The notes beneath the pieces were generated by a model. The model was not told the DNA's origin. It was given only the letters and a program-made list of their open reading frames with translations, and did no database searches. A program made the translations under genes and the position numbers. From Streptomyces sindenensis (GTDB taxonomy: Bacteria > Actinomycetota > Actinomycetes > Streptomycetales > Streptomycetaceae), in the NCBI RefSeq assembly GCF_014649035.1, contig NZ_BMSG01000004.1:62001-126000 (forward strand): 64,000 nt of DNA. The letters run 5' to 3'. Each line of letters opens with the position of its first letter. Within the stretch, counting starts at the first letter, position 1. Of this stretch, positions 27,072 to 35,774 are shown in pieces.

Positions 27072-27160
27072 CGCCGCGTCATGACCCGTTCGGCGCAGTC
27101 GAACGCATCCCCGTGAGACGTTCCACCGTTCGTCAACCTGATGCAGTACGACAACGGGAT

Positions 27161-27196
27161 CGGGGCGACGGGTGGCAGCGGGGCGACGGGTGGCAC
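27161..27196 (+). repeat. 18-bp tandem duplication at the KAS III start
   Basis: CGGGGCGACGGGTGGCA(G/C) occurs twice, head to tail. Each copy contains a GTG that can start the KAS III frame (27172 and 27190), so the duplication may have doubled the start site. Confidence 0.8.
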
Positions 27197-28305
27197 GGAG
27201 ACGGGCGGCCGACAGGGGTGCGGAGCCGGGGACGCGGGCGGGCGTCTTAGCGGCCGGGACGCGCACGGCGGTGCTCCAGGGCGTGGCGGGCTGGGTGCCG
27301 GGGGAGCCGGTCGGCAACGAACGGCTGCCCGCCGACTGGGACGTGGACGACGCCTGGGTGCGCCGCCGCACCGGCATCGGCAGCCGGCACCGGGCCGGAC
27401 CGGGCGTGGCCACCGGCGACCTCGCGTTCGAGGCGGCCTCCCGGCTGCTGGCCGGCGTCCCGGCGGCGGGCGGGGTGGACGCGGTGGTCCTGGCCACCGC
27501 CACCCCCGACCACCTCTGCCCCGGGACCGCCCCCGCGCTCGCGGCCCGGCTGGGGCTCGGCACCGTACCGGCGCTGGACATCGCCGCCGTGTGCAGCGGC
27601 TTCGTCTACGGCCTCGCCGTCTGCCACGGTCTCGTCACCTCGGGCCTCTACGGGCGGATCCTGCTCGTCGGGGCCGACGTCTACTCGACCTGGCTCGACC
27701 CCGCCGACCGTTCGGCGGGCGTCGTCTTCGGCGACGGGGCGGGCGCCGCCCTGGTGGCGGCCGGGCGCCGGGGCGATCCGGGGGAGCTGCTCGCGTTCGA
27801 CCTGGGCAGCGACGGTACGGGCTACGACCTGATCACCGTCCCCGGCGGCGGGGCCCGCGCGCGGGCGAACGGGAAGCCGCCGGGCCTGACCGACGGCTTC
27901 TTCCGGATGCAGGGCGGCACCGTCTACCAGCATGCCGTGGAGCGGATGACCGGCTCCTGCCGGATGCTCCTGGACCGGGTCGGCTGGGACCCGGCCGACG
28001 TCGACCGCTTCGTACCGCACCAGGCCAACGCCCGGATCCTGCGCGCCGTCGCCGAGCGGGTCGGCATCGCGCCGCAGCGCTGCGTGACCCATCTGGAGCG
28101 GGTCGGCAACACCGGCGCGGCCTCCATCCCGCTGGCCCTGGCCGACGCGGCGGACGGGGGACGTCTGCGTCCCGGCGACCGGGTGCTGCTCACCGCCTTC
28201 GGGGGCGGACTGACCTGGGGTTCGGCGGCACTTCGCTGGCCCGGGACCCCGCAGACCATGTGCATGGACTCTATGGAAGGAACACAGCATGTCGCTCCCC
28301 GCTGA
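27172..28305 (+). CDS. Beta-ketoacyl-ACP synthase III-like enzyme (FabH family)
   Basis: Up to 377 residues from GTG 27172; GTG 27190 or a later start is possible, because homology begins around TAVLQGVAGWVPGEPV. The FabH triad is intact: Cys141 (AAVCSGFVYG), His in PHQANARILR and Asn in NTGAASIPL. It would condense a starter acyl-CoA with malonyl-ACP. It opens a tight operon with two KAS enzymes, an acyl-CoA oxidase-like protein and an ACP; its 3' end overlaps the next gene by 17 bases. A dedicated starter unit is therefore likely. Confidence 0.9.
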   Translation: MAAGRRVARRRAADRGAEPGTRAGVLAAGTRTAVLQGVAGWVPGEPVGNERLPADWDVDDAWVRRRTGIGSRHRAGPGVATGDLAFEAASRLLAGVPAAGGVDAVVLATATPDHLCPGTAPALAARLGLGTVPALDIAAVCSGFVYGLAVCHGLVTSGLYGRILLVGADVYSTWLDPADRSAGVVFGDGAGAALVAAGRRGDPGELLAFDLGSDGTGYDLITVPGGGARARANGKPPGLTDGFFRMQGGTVYQHAVERMTGSCRMLLDRVGWDPADVDRFVPHQANARILRAVAERVGIAPQRCVTHLERVGNTGAASIPLALADAADGGRLRPGDRVLLTAFGGGLTWGSAALRWPGTPQTMCMDSMEGTQHVAPR

Positions 28306-29545
28306 TCAGGGCACCGAGGCCCGAGCCGGCACCGCCGTGGCGGTGACGGGCGTCGGCCTGGTGACACCCGCAGGGGCGGACGAGCACAGCTTCTGGGAGG
28401 GGCTGTGCTCCGGGCGGTCCACCGCCCGGCGGATCGAGGAACTCGCGGGCCTGCCGGTCGACTTCGCCTGTCCGGTCGACGGCATCGACCTGGACGCGGC
28501 GGTGGGCGGCCGGTCGGTGTGGCGGATGGCCCGGTTCGTGAAGCTGGCGCTGGTGGCCGCCCGGCAGGCCGTCGCCGACGCCGGTCTCGACCCCGCCCGG
28601 TGGGACGGCGCCCGGGTCGGCGTCGTGCTCGGCGTGGGCGTCGGCGGCGTCTCCGTGCTCGTCGACAACGCGGCCAAGCTGGCCGCCTCGGGCCCCGACG
28701 CGGTCTCCCCGCTCCTCGTCCCGATGATGATCCCCAACGCGGCGGCGGGCGAGGTCGCCATCGCGCTGAAGGCGGGCGGCCCGAGCCTCGCCCCCGCCAC
28801 CGCCTGCGCCTCCGGGGCCACCGCCGTCGCCGTCGCCCGCGATCTGCTGCTCGGCGGCAGCTGCGACGTGGTGGTCGCGGGCGGCGCGGAGTCGGTGCTC
28901 ACCCCGCTGGTGGTCACCGCGTTCGCCCGGATGGGCGCGCTGTCCACCCGCACCGGTGAACCGGCCGCCGCCTCACGCCCGTTCGCCGCCGACCGGGACG
29001 GCTTCGTCATCGGCGAGGGCGCCGCCATGCTCGTCCTGGAGCGCGAGGAGGGAGTACGGGCCAGGGGCGGCCGGACCCGCGCCCTGCTCACCGGGGCCGG
29101 TTCCAGCACCGACGCCCACCACCCCACCGCTCCGGCCCCCGACGGACACGGCGCCCAGCGTGCGGTGCGGGCGGCGCTCGACCAGGCGGGCTGGGCACCG
29201 GGCGACGTCGACCACATCAACGCCCACGGCACCTCCACTCCCCTCAACGACGCCATGGAGACCACCCTGATCTCCCGGCTCTTCCCGCACCGCCCGCCGG
29301 TCACCGCCCCCAAGGGCGTCACCGGACACACCCTGGCTGCCGCGGGTGCGATCGAGGCCGTGGCCACCGTCCTGACGCTGGAACGTTCCGCCGTGCCGCC
29401 GATCGCCAACCTGGACGCGCTCCCCGACGCCTTCCGCCTCGACTGCGTGACGAAGGAGCCCCGTCACCAGCGGGTCGAGACGGCCCTGAGCCACTCCTTC
29501 GGCTTCGGCGGCCACAACGTCGCGCTCGCTTTCCAACGCGCCTGA
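28289..29545 (+). CDS. Beta-ketoacyl-ACP synthase (KAS I/II type), first copy
   Basis: 418 residues. The thiolase-fold KAS triad is complete: Cys173 (TACASGATAV), His in HINAHGTSTPLND and His in KGVTGHTLAAAGAIEA; FVIGEGAAMLVLE carries the usual Lys-region equivalent. Because the cysteine is present it is not a chain-length factor. It is clearly a paralogue of the KAS at 31999 (shared long blocks such as VTAPKGV and SHSFGFGG). It overlaps KAS III and precedes the oxidase gene, so it should elongate an ACP-bound chain. Confidence 0.93.
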   Translation: MSLPADQGTEARAGTAVAVTGVGLVTPAGADEHSFWEGLCSGRSTARRIEELAGLPVDFACPVDGIDLDAAVGGRSVWRMARFVKLALVAARQAVADAGLDPARWDGARVGVVLGVGVGGVSVLVDNAAKLAASGPDAVSPLLVPMMIPNAAAGEVAIALKAGGPSLAPATACASGATAVAVARDLLLGGSCDVVVAGGAESVLTPLVVTAFARMGALSTRTGEPAAASRPFAADRDGFVIGEGAAMLVLEREEGVRARGGRTRALLTGAGSSTDAHHPTAPAPDGHGAQRAVRAALDQAGWAPGDVDHINAHGTSTPLNDAMETTLISRLFPHRPPVTAPKGVTGHTLAAAGAIEAVATVLTLERSAVPPIANLDALPDAFRLDCVTKEPRHQRVETALSHSFGFGGHNVALAFQRA

Positions 29546-29600
29546 CAGACACGGGCATTTCGGGACGGCGGGGGTGTCCTCGCCGTTCCTTGATCGTTAC

Positions 29601-31631
29601 ATGGTTGTGACCGTAACCACGAGCGACGCGACCTCGCCGTCCACGAACGATTTGCTGACCGCAGTGCTCTTCGGGCCGAACTTCCGCCAGGAGCACGGAT
29701 TCTGGCGTCGCCTGCTGACAACAGAACTGTTTCGCCGACCCGGTGGCGGCACCCCCGACGAACGACTCGCCCTCTCCTACCACCGGCTGCGCATCCTCAA
29801 CAACGCCCTCGACAGCGGCGCCCGCCTGGCCGCCGACCCCCGGGCGCTGGCCGCCCTCCACGAATGGCTCGGCCCCGTCGACCCGGCGCTGACCACCGTG
29901 GCGGGCATCCACTACAACCTCTTCCTCGGCAGCCTCCTCGACCACGACGCCGACACCCGGCGCGACCTGTCGGACTTCCTCGCCCTGCGCCGTGTGGGCA
30001 CCTTCCTCTGTACGGAGGTGGCGCACGGCAATGACGCGGCGGCCATCGAGACGACCGCGACGTACGACCGCGAACGTGACGGCTTCGTCCTGCACACCCC
30101 GCACGCCGGGGCGCAGAAGTTCATGCCCAACACCAGCCCCGCCGGCGGTCCCAAGTCCGGTGTGGTGGCGGCCCGGTTGCTCGCCGACGGCACCGACCAC
30201 GGGGTCTTCCTCTTCCTCGCCCCGCTCACCGACGCCCACCGTGCCCTGCCCGGTGTCCGGGTGCGGCGGCTGCCCGCCCGGATGGGCTCCCCGGTCGACC
30301 ACTGCCTCACCTCCTTCGACCGCTGCTTGGTCCCGCGCGACGCGCTGCTCGCCGGACAGCACGGACGGATCGGAGACGACGGCCGGTTCCACAGCGAAGT
30401 CCCCAACCGCAGAAGGCGGTTCCTCGCCTCCATCGGCCGGGTCACCCCCGGCAAGCTCTCCATGAGCGCCTGTGCGGTCGGCTCCGCCCGGGTCACGCTG
30501 GCCATCGCCGTCCGCTACGCCGGCCACCGGATGATCTCCGGATCGCGCGCCGCCCGGCGGATCCCGGTGTACGCGCACCGCACCCACCACGGCCCGCTGG
30601 CCGCGGCGATGGCGACCGTCTACGCGATGAGCCTGCTGCACCGCAAAGCCCTGGACGGCTGGGAGTCGGCCTCCGGGGCCGACCGGGACGAGGCCGAACG
30701 CCTGGTCGCCGTCGCCAAGGGGTGGATCACCTGGCAGGCCCGCGACGTCATCGTCGAATGCCGCGAACGGTGCGGGGCCCAGGGGCTCTTGGAGAACAAC
30801 GGGATGACCGAGCTGGTCACCGGCATCGAGGGCGCGATCACCGCCGAGGGCGACAACCTCGCCGTCCACGCCAAGGCCGCCGCCGAGATGCTCTTCGGCG
30901 TCACCGACCGGGACCCGGCCGAGGACGAGGGCCCCGGCGACCCGAACGACCCCGCCTTCCTCGGGCGGCTCTTCGGGGACGTCGAGGACCTCTGGTTCGC
31001 CCGCGCCCGCGAACGGATGAGCGCCGCCCCGCCCGGCGACCCGCTCGGCCGCTGGAACGCCGCGTCGTCGGCCGCACTGCGCGGCGTCGAGGCCTACGCC
31101 TACCGGCAGGCGGACGAAGCGTACGCCGAGGCCGTCGCGACCCTGCCCGAAGGGGAGGCGCGCGACCGGCTCACCGAGCTGCGCCGGCTCTTCGCGCTCC
31201 GGTGGATCGACCGCAACAGCGGCGACCTGCTCGCCTCCGGACGGCTGACCGCCGATCAGGTCGCCCTTCTGCCCGACGCGGTGGAGGAGGCGACCGTGGC
31301 CATGGCCGAGCACACCCCCGCCCTGGTGGAGACCTTCGCCCTCCCCGAGCGCCTGATGTCGGACTGGCCGATCGCCGGACCCCGGTACGCGGACGTCTAC
31401 GACGACCCCGAGGGGGCCTGGCACCGGAGGCGCAGGGCGGGGATCCGGGGCCGCGCGGCGGAATTCCGGCGTCCCGTCTGCGGCAGCCGGAGGCGCCCGC
31501 TGCGCGAGAAGTTCGCGGCGCTCGGCACCCGCGGGGTCCTTCTGGCGTACTGGGGAACCACCTCAGTGCTCTCCCGATGGTTCGAGAAGCCGCAGGTGAG
31601 CGTAGACGAATCGGTTCACCGGAAGGCGTAA
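29601..31631 (+). CDS. Acyl-CoA oxidase-like flavoenzyme
   Basis: 676 residues from ATG 29601; GTG 29574 is an alternative with a slightly better ribosome site. Length and layout match peroxisomal-type acyl-CoA oxidases rather than short acyl-CoA dehydrogenases. FLCTEVAHGNDAAAIETTAT is the FAD/substrate region, ATYDRERDGFVLHTP follows, and the catalytic Glu should be in ITAEGDNLAV. It would introduce a trans-2,3 double bond into an acyl thioester. Between two KAS genes and next to an ACP, an ACP-bound substrate is plausible. An inverted GTTAC/GTAAC pair (29596-29617) straddles the start. Confidence 0.85.
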   Translation: MVVTVTTSDATSPSTNDLLTAVLFGPNFRQEHGFWRRLLTTELFRRPGGGTPDERLALSYHRLRILNNALDSGARLAADPRALAALHEWLGPVDPALTTVAGIHYNLFLGSLLDHDADTRRDLSDFLALRRVGTFLCTEVAHGNDAAAIETTATYDRERDGFVLHTPHAGAQKFMPNTSPAGGPKSGVVAARLLADGTDHGVFLFLAPLTDAHRALPGVRVRRLPARMGSPVDHCLTSFDRCLVPRDALLAGQHGRIGDDGRFHSEVPNRRRRFLASIGRVTPGKLSMSACAVGSARVTLAIAVRYAGHRMISGSRAARRIPVYAHRTHHGPLAAAMATVYAMSLLHRKALDGWESASGADRDEAERLVAVAKGWITWQARDVIVECRERCGAQGLLENNGMTELVTGIEGAITAEGDNLAVHAKAAAEMLFGVTDRDPAEDEGPGDPNDPAFLGRLFGDVEDLWFARARERMSAAPPGDPLGRWNAASSAALRGVEAYAYRQADEAYAEAVATLPEGEARDRLTELRRLFALRWIDRNSGDLLASGRLTADQVALLPDAVEEATVAMAEHTPALVETFALPERLMSDWPIAGPRYADVYDDPEGAWHRRRRAGIRGRAAEFRRPVCGSRRRPLREKFAALGTRGVLLAYWGTTSVLSRWFEKPQVSVDESVHRKA

Positions 31632-31726
31632 CCGGAAGATTGTCATCCAGTTATTTCGGTCGGTGGGCAACTCCCTTCACCCCCGCCGCTCGGACGAACT
31701 CGATGACCCCGATGAGAGGAACGACC

Positions 31727-32002
31727 ATGAAGACCATTCACCCCAAGATCACCGAGGTACTGACCGGGACGTTCAAGGTGCCCGCCCACGAGGTCCTGCC
31801 GGAGTCCACGATGGACAGCCTGGAGATGGACTCCCTCGCGGTCGCCGAGTTCGCCGTCATCATCAAGGAGACCCTGGGCGTCGACGCCGACTCCGAGAAG
31901 CTTTACAAGGACGCCACGCTCGCCGACATCTCCGCGTACATCGACGCGGCCGTCGGCAGCGCGGCGGCCGAGGCGACGGTGCCGGTGAGCAACACCCGAT
32001 GA
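31727..32002 (+). CDS. Acyl carrier protein
   Basis: 91 residues behind GAGAGGA. The phosphopantetheine attachment site is Ser36 in EMDSLAVAEF, the DSL motif, in an acidic four-helix protein that continues GVDADSEKLYKDATLADISA. It differs from housekeeping AcpP by having two consecutive DSLEMDSL turns. Its stop overlaps the next KAS start (ATGA), which ties it to that enzyme. It carries the growing chain of this locus. Confidence 0.93.
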   Translation: MKTIHPKITEVLTGTFKVPAHEVLPESTMDSLEMDSLAVAEFAVIIKETLGVDADSEKLYKDATLADISAYIDAAVGSAAAEATVPVSNTR

Positions 32003-33228
32003 AGCGACCCGCCATCGCCGTGACAGGACTGGGGATGATCACCCCGGTCGGCCACACCACCGACACCACCTGGGACGGGGTCCGCGCCGGGCTCTCGCCC
32101 GCCCGCACCGTCCCCGAACTGCAGGGCTGCGCCGTCGACTTCGCCTGTACGGTCGCCGGCATCGACCTCGACGAGGCGGTCGGCGGCCGGTCCGCCTTCC
32201 GGATGGGCCGGTACGTCAAGTTCGCCCTCCTGGCCGCCCGGGAGGCGGTCGCCGACGCCGGGCTCGACCCGGCGCACTGGGACGGCGCCCGGGTCGCCGT
32301 CGTCGTCGGCACCAGCAGCGGAGGCTCCGCCGGACTCACCGAACAGGCCGTCGCCCTGGAGCGACGCGGCCCCGAGGCCACCTCACCCTCGGGCATCCTG
32401 CTGACCATCCCGAACATGCCCGCGGCCGAGATCGCCATCGCGATGAAGGCCACCGGACCCAGCCTGGCCCCGTGCACGGCCTGCTCGTCCGGGGTGACCG
32501 CGCTGTCGGTGGCCCGGGACATGCTGACCCTGGGCCAGTGCGACATCGTCATCGCCGGGGCCACCGAGTCGATCGTCTTCCCCGTCGCCATGACCGGTTT
32601 CGCCCGCTCCGGCGCGGCGGCACGGCGGGACGGCGACCCCGCCCGGCTCTGCCGCCCCTTCGCCGCCGACCGGGCCGGGATCGTCATGGGCGAGGGCGCG
32701 GCGATCATGGTCCTGGAGCGGGCCGAGGAGGCCCGCGCCCGAGGAGCCTCCCCCCGAGCGCTGATCGCGGGGACCGGGGCCACCACCGACGCCCACCACC
32801 CCACCAGCCCGCACCCGGCCGGGGAGGTCGCGCGGGCGGCCGTCGGCGCCGCGCTGCGCGACGCGGGCTGGCGGGCCGAGGACGTCGACCACGTCAACGC
32901 GCACGGCACGGCGACCCCGCAGGGCGACGCCACCGAAGCCGCCCTCATCGGCCGGGCCTACCCGCACCGGCCGCCCGTCACCGCCCCCAAGGGCGTCCTG
33001 GGCCACTGCATGGGGGCGGCCGGAGCCATCGAGGCGGGCCTGACGATCCTCACGCTCCAGCACGGGGTGATCCCGCCGATCGCGAATCTGGACGCCCCCG
33101 AGCCCGGGTTCGCCATCGACTGCGTCACCAAGACCCCGCGCGAGGTCCCCGTACGCCGGGCCGTCAGCCACTCCTTCGGCTTCGGCGGCCAGAACGCGGT
33201 GATCGCCCTCCAGGCTCCCCAGGTCTGA
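31999..33228 (+). CDS. Beta-ketoacyl-ACP synthase (KAS I/II type), second copy
   Basis: 409 residues, coupled to the ACP by an ATGA overlap. The active site is complete: Cys162 (TACSSGVTAL), His in HVNAHGTATPQGD and His in GVLGHCMGAAGAIEA. The paralogue at 28289 also keeps its cysteine, so this is a pair of two catalytic KAS, unlike the KS/CLF pairs of type II polyketide loci. Each may take a different acyl length or act at a different step. It is the last gene of the operon; a riboswitch-like element follows. Confidence 0.93.
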   Translation: MKRPAIAVTGLGMITPVGHTTDTTWDGVRAGLSPARTVPELQGCAVDFACTVAGIDLDEAVGGRSAFRMGRYVKFALLAAREAVADAGLDPAHWDGARVAVVVGTSSGGSAGLTEQAVALERRGPEATSPSGILLTIPNMPAAEIAIAMKATGPSLAPCTACSSGVTALSVARDMLTLGQCDIVIAGATESIVFPVAMTGFARSGAAARRDGDPARLCRPFAADRAGIVMGEGAAIMVLERAEEARARGASPRALIAGTGATTDAHHPTSPHPAGEVARAAVGAALRDAGWRAEDVDHVNAHGTATPQGDATEAALIGRAYPHRPPVTAPKGVLGHCMGAAGAIEAGLTILTLQHGVIPPIANLDAPEPGFAIDCVTKTPREVPVRRAVSHSFGFGGQNAVIALQAPQV

Positions 33229-33289
33229 ACGGAATCCGCGCGGCCGGTACGGCGGGCCGATCCCGCGCCGCACCGGCCCCGCGGGCCGT

Positions 33290-33505
33290 GGCCCACCGCA
33301 CCGCACCCGGACTGCGAGAACACGCGCGACTCCTTGCCCGGGCCGGCCGGACCCCAGCGGCGGGGCCGGGGAATCCGGTGCGAATCCGGACCCGGCGGAC
33401 CGCCCGCGCCCCGGACCCGCCCCTCCCGGCCCCAACGCCCCCGGACAGCCCGCCGGGCGGACTCGAAGCTGCGAGCCCGCCCGGCGGCCGAGGACTGGGA
33501 GCGGC
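33290..33505 (+). promoter_or_regulatory. Cobalamin-riboswitch-like element without an intact downstream gene
   Basis: The core GGGGAATCCGGTGCGAATCC (33369-33388) followed by GG and a GC-rich pairing region resembles the B12-riboswitch central domain (GGGAA-n-CCGGTGCGAATCCGG). A later GAAGCTGCGAGCCCGCC and the paired CCGCCGGGCGG/CCGCCCGGCGG elements fit the 3' half. Directly after it, GTG 33509 behind GGGAG could start a gene (MATWETYGS...), but the minus-strand DUF2382 gene ends 24 bases later, so the controlled gene looks lost. CbiZ, a B12-salvage gene, lies 1.4 kb downstream. No covariance check was possible. Confidence 0.5.
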
Positions 33506-33532
33506 CGTGTGGCCACCTGGGAGACGTACGGG

Positions 33533-34579
33533 TCAGCGGCGTCGCCCCTGGCCGAACTCGCCCCCGGCGTCCTTGCCGGTGCCCATGTCCTTGCCGTCCG
33601 CGTAGTCGATCTTCTCCTTGCGGATCTCGGCGGAGACTTCCTTCTGCTCGGTGACCCGGTTGGTCTCCAGCCGGACCCGCTCCACCGGCACGGCCTCCTT
33701 GCGTACGGTGGCGCGTTCCGCGTGCAGCGTGACCTCGACGTCCTGCTCGGCGAAGTCCGTGGTCCCGGCGGTCTTCTCGCCGGGCTGGAGCGGTTCGCGG
33801 ACCACCCGCACCTCTTCGTGGGAGACCGGCACCGTCCGGGTGACCTCCTCGGTCACCACGTACTTGTGCAGCCGTGCCTTGCCGCTCTCGTACTCTTCCT
33901 TGCCGACGTGCAGCTGCTCCTCGGAGCGGATCATCTCCTCCTTGCCGCTCATGTCGGCCGCCCGGGACGTGCCCGCACCGGCGCCCGCCAGCGGACGTGC
34001 CGTGGCGGACGCGTCCGTGTCGCGGTGCCTGCCCGTGCCGCTGCCTGCTCCTGCCATGCCCGCAGCTCCTGTCGTTCCCGCGCCGGCCATTCCGGCGCTC
34101 GTCCCGGCGGTGGTCCCCTGCCCGGTCGCCTTGGCGCCGGGGGGCGTTCCGGTGCCCCGCGCCGTGCCCGCGGCACCCGCCGCGCCCATCGCCCCGGTCC
34201 CGGCGACGGTCGGCGCGTCCATGCCGGGCGACCGGTTCCCACCGAGGTTGCCCGACTTCCTGCTCAGGCCGTAGTGCCGGTACAGCTCCTCCTCCTCGGC
34301 CACGGAGAGGTGCGCGTCCGCGTCCACCCGGGGCGCGTCCTTGACGCTCTCCTTCGGATGGGCGACGTGCAGGTCGGAACCCACTCGACGGGCTCCGGCG
34401 AGCGGGACGAAGCTCTCCTTCATACCGAACAGGCCGGTCTTGACCGTGACCCAGTCGGGCTTGCCGGTGTCGTCGTCGACGTACACCCGGCCCACGCTGC
34501 CGACCTTCTCGCCGTCGTTGTCGTACACGGTCAGACCGTCGAGTTCTCCGGAATCCGTGAAACCGTCAGCGGCTCCCAT
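33533..34579 (-). CDS. PRC-barrel and DUF2382 (YsnF/AvaK-like) stress protein
   Basis: 348 residues from ATG behind GAGGAGGAAT. The N-terminal PRC-barrel (about 10-80) reads DGLTVYDNDGEKVGSVGRVY. A long Gly/Ala/Thr-rich linker follows (about 105-200; repeated GAAG, GTG and AGAG units). The C-terminal DUF2382 domain (about 210-330) reads SEEQLHVGKEEYESGKARLH and then PVERVRLETNRVTEQKEVSA. The family is cytoplasmic, stress-induced and of unknown biochemistry. A SigB-like promoter at 34651 supports stress control. Confidence 0.9.
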   Translation of the reverse strand: MGAADGFTDSGELDGLTVYDNDGEKVGSVGRVYVDDDTGKPDWVTVKTGLFGMKESFVPLAGARRVGSDLHVAHPKESVKDAPRVDADAHLSVAEEEELYRHYGLSRKSGNLGGNRSPGMDAPTVAGTGAMGAAGAAGTARGTGTPPGAKATGQGTTAGTSAGMAGAGTTGAAGMAGAGSGTGRHRDTDASATARPLAGAGAGTSRAADMSGKEEMIRSEEQLHVGKEEYESGKARLHKYVVTEEVTRTVPVSHEEVRVVREPLQPGEKTAGTTDFAEQDVEVTLHAERATVRKEAVPVERVRLETNRVTEQKEVSAEIRKEKIDYADGKDMGTGKDAGGEFGQGRRR

Positions 34580-34650
34580 AACCGATTCCTCCTCTCGGGC
34601 ACGCCCTGTGGCTGGCTCCACCGGAGGTGGCGCGTCCGGCTTCCATCGCG

Positions 34651-34675
34651 CCTCACCCACATGGACGCTGCAACC
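34651..34675 (-). promoter_or_regulatory. SigB/SigF-type promoter candidate for the DUF2382 gene
   Basis: On the minus strand GGTT, 13 bases and GGGTGA appear 72-96 bases upstream of the DUF2382 ATG. Streptomyces SigB-group promoters are GNNT-N14-16-GGGTA(C/T), so this is a near-match. A SigB-type sigma factor gene lies at 39425. Confidence 0.4.
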
Positions 34676-34959
34676 GCCCGTCCGCCCCGATCGCGGCTCC
34701 CGGAGGCCCGTTGCGGGGCCCCCGGGCCCCGTGCGGCGGCGCCGGGCCACTCCGGGACGCGTTACGCCAATCGGGTGAACCGCCCGCGCTCGCATAGGAT
34801 CGGCGGACCACGGCGGCCGCAGGACGGACCACCGCCGACCCGCCGAACCACCAGGGGTGCGCCATCTCTTCCGTACGTCCCGGGCTGCCCGCGCAACGCG
34901 GCGAACCGCGCGCGGACCTTCGCGACCGGCACGAGGGCGGACAGCACCTCCACCACCTC

Positions 34960-35622
34960 GTGTGGCGGCTGGGGCCGGGCGTGCGGGTGTGCAGCAGCGC
35001 GGTGCTCGGCGGTGGCATCGGCTCCCGGGCCTGGATCCTCAACGCCCAGGTCCCCGGTGGCTACCCGCGTCTCGACCCGGACCGCCACCTTGCCGAGATC
35101 GCGGCAGCGGAAGGGCTCTCCGGGCCGGGGGCCGGGCTGATGACCGCCGCCGACGTCGCCGCGTACACGACCGCCGAGGACGGCGGCGTCACGGCGACCG
35201 TCACCACGGGCCTCGGTGTGCGGGGCTGGGCGGCGGCCCCCGACGACGACCGGCCGCCCTCGTTCCGGCCCGGGACGGTCAACATCGTCGTCAGCCTTCC
35301 CGTGGCGTTCTCCGACGCCGCCCTCGTCAACGCCGTCGCCACCGCCACCGAGGCCAAGGTCCAGGCGCTCCTGGACGCGGGGCTCGACTGCTCGGGCACC
35401 CCGACCGACGCCGTGTGCGTCGCCGCCCCCGAACCGGGGCCCGACGGCGGAGAACCCTTCGCCGGACCCCGCTCCACCTGGGGCGCGCGGATCGCCCGCG
35501 CGGTGCACAGCGCCGTACGGGCCGGGGCCCGCCCGGCGGCTCAACCGGCCGGCCCGCCGTCGCCGGGTACCGGGGTTCGGACCACCGTCACCGGGTGCCG
35601 AACCCCCGCGTCGAACGGATAG
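34960..35622 (+). CDS. cbiZ: Adenosylcobinamide amidohydrolase (CbiZ)
   Basis: 220 residues from the first available start, GTG 34960. The segment VCSSAVLGGGIGSRAWILNA is the CbiZ hallmark, followed by VPGGYPRLDPDRHLAEIA and the LMTAADVAAYTT region. CbiZ removes the aminopropanol side chain of pseudo-cobinamides to salvage them for cobalamin synthesis. Homologous-looking residues (GEPRADLRDRHEGGQHLHHL) continue in frame upstream to about 34861 with no ATG, GTG or TTG, so the true start is unclear or the 5' end is damaged. A cobalamin-riboswitch-like element lies 1.4 kb upstream, with an opposite-strand gene in between. Confidence 0.85.
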   Translation: MWRLGPGVRVCSSAVLGGGIGSRAWILNAQVPGGYPRLDPDRHLAEIAAAEGLSGPGAGLMTAADVAAYTTAEDGGVTATVTTGLGVRGWAAAPDDDRPPSFRPGTVNIVVSLPVAFSDAALVNAVATATEAKVQALLDAGLDCSGTPTDAVCVAAPEPGPDGGEPFAGPRSTWGARIARAVHSAVRAGARPAAQPAGPPSPGTGVRTTVTGCRTPASNG

Positions 35623-35774
35623 CCCTGGGTGTTGTCCGCGGTGGCCATCGGCCGCGTCCGCCACCCCGTCGCGCCGCTCCAGCCGGCGGGCGGGCTCCAG
35701 CGCGTTGGGGTGCGCCGCTGCGGGGTCCTGCCGGTGCTGGTTCTCGGGGGCGTGGCAGGCGGGAAAGAGGTCCT

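Noticed and set aside
29319..31424. 701-codon minus-strand frame
   Set aside because: Antisense to the acyl-CoA oxidase-like gene, which has clear motifs; no ribosome site or family signature.
28289..33228. Idea that the two KAS genes are a KS-alpha/chain-length-factor pair
   Set aside because: Both keep the active-site cysteine (TACASG and TACSSG); a chain-length factor would have lost it.
35540..35700. Minus-strand short frame reading MATADNTQGYPFDAG
   Set aside because: About 35 codons overlapping the cbiZ 3' end, with no ribosome site or context; cannot be told from chance.
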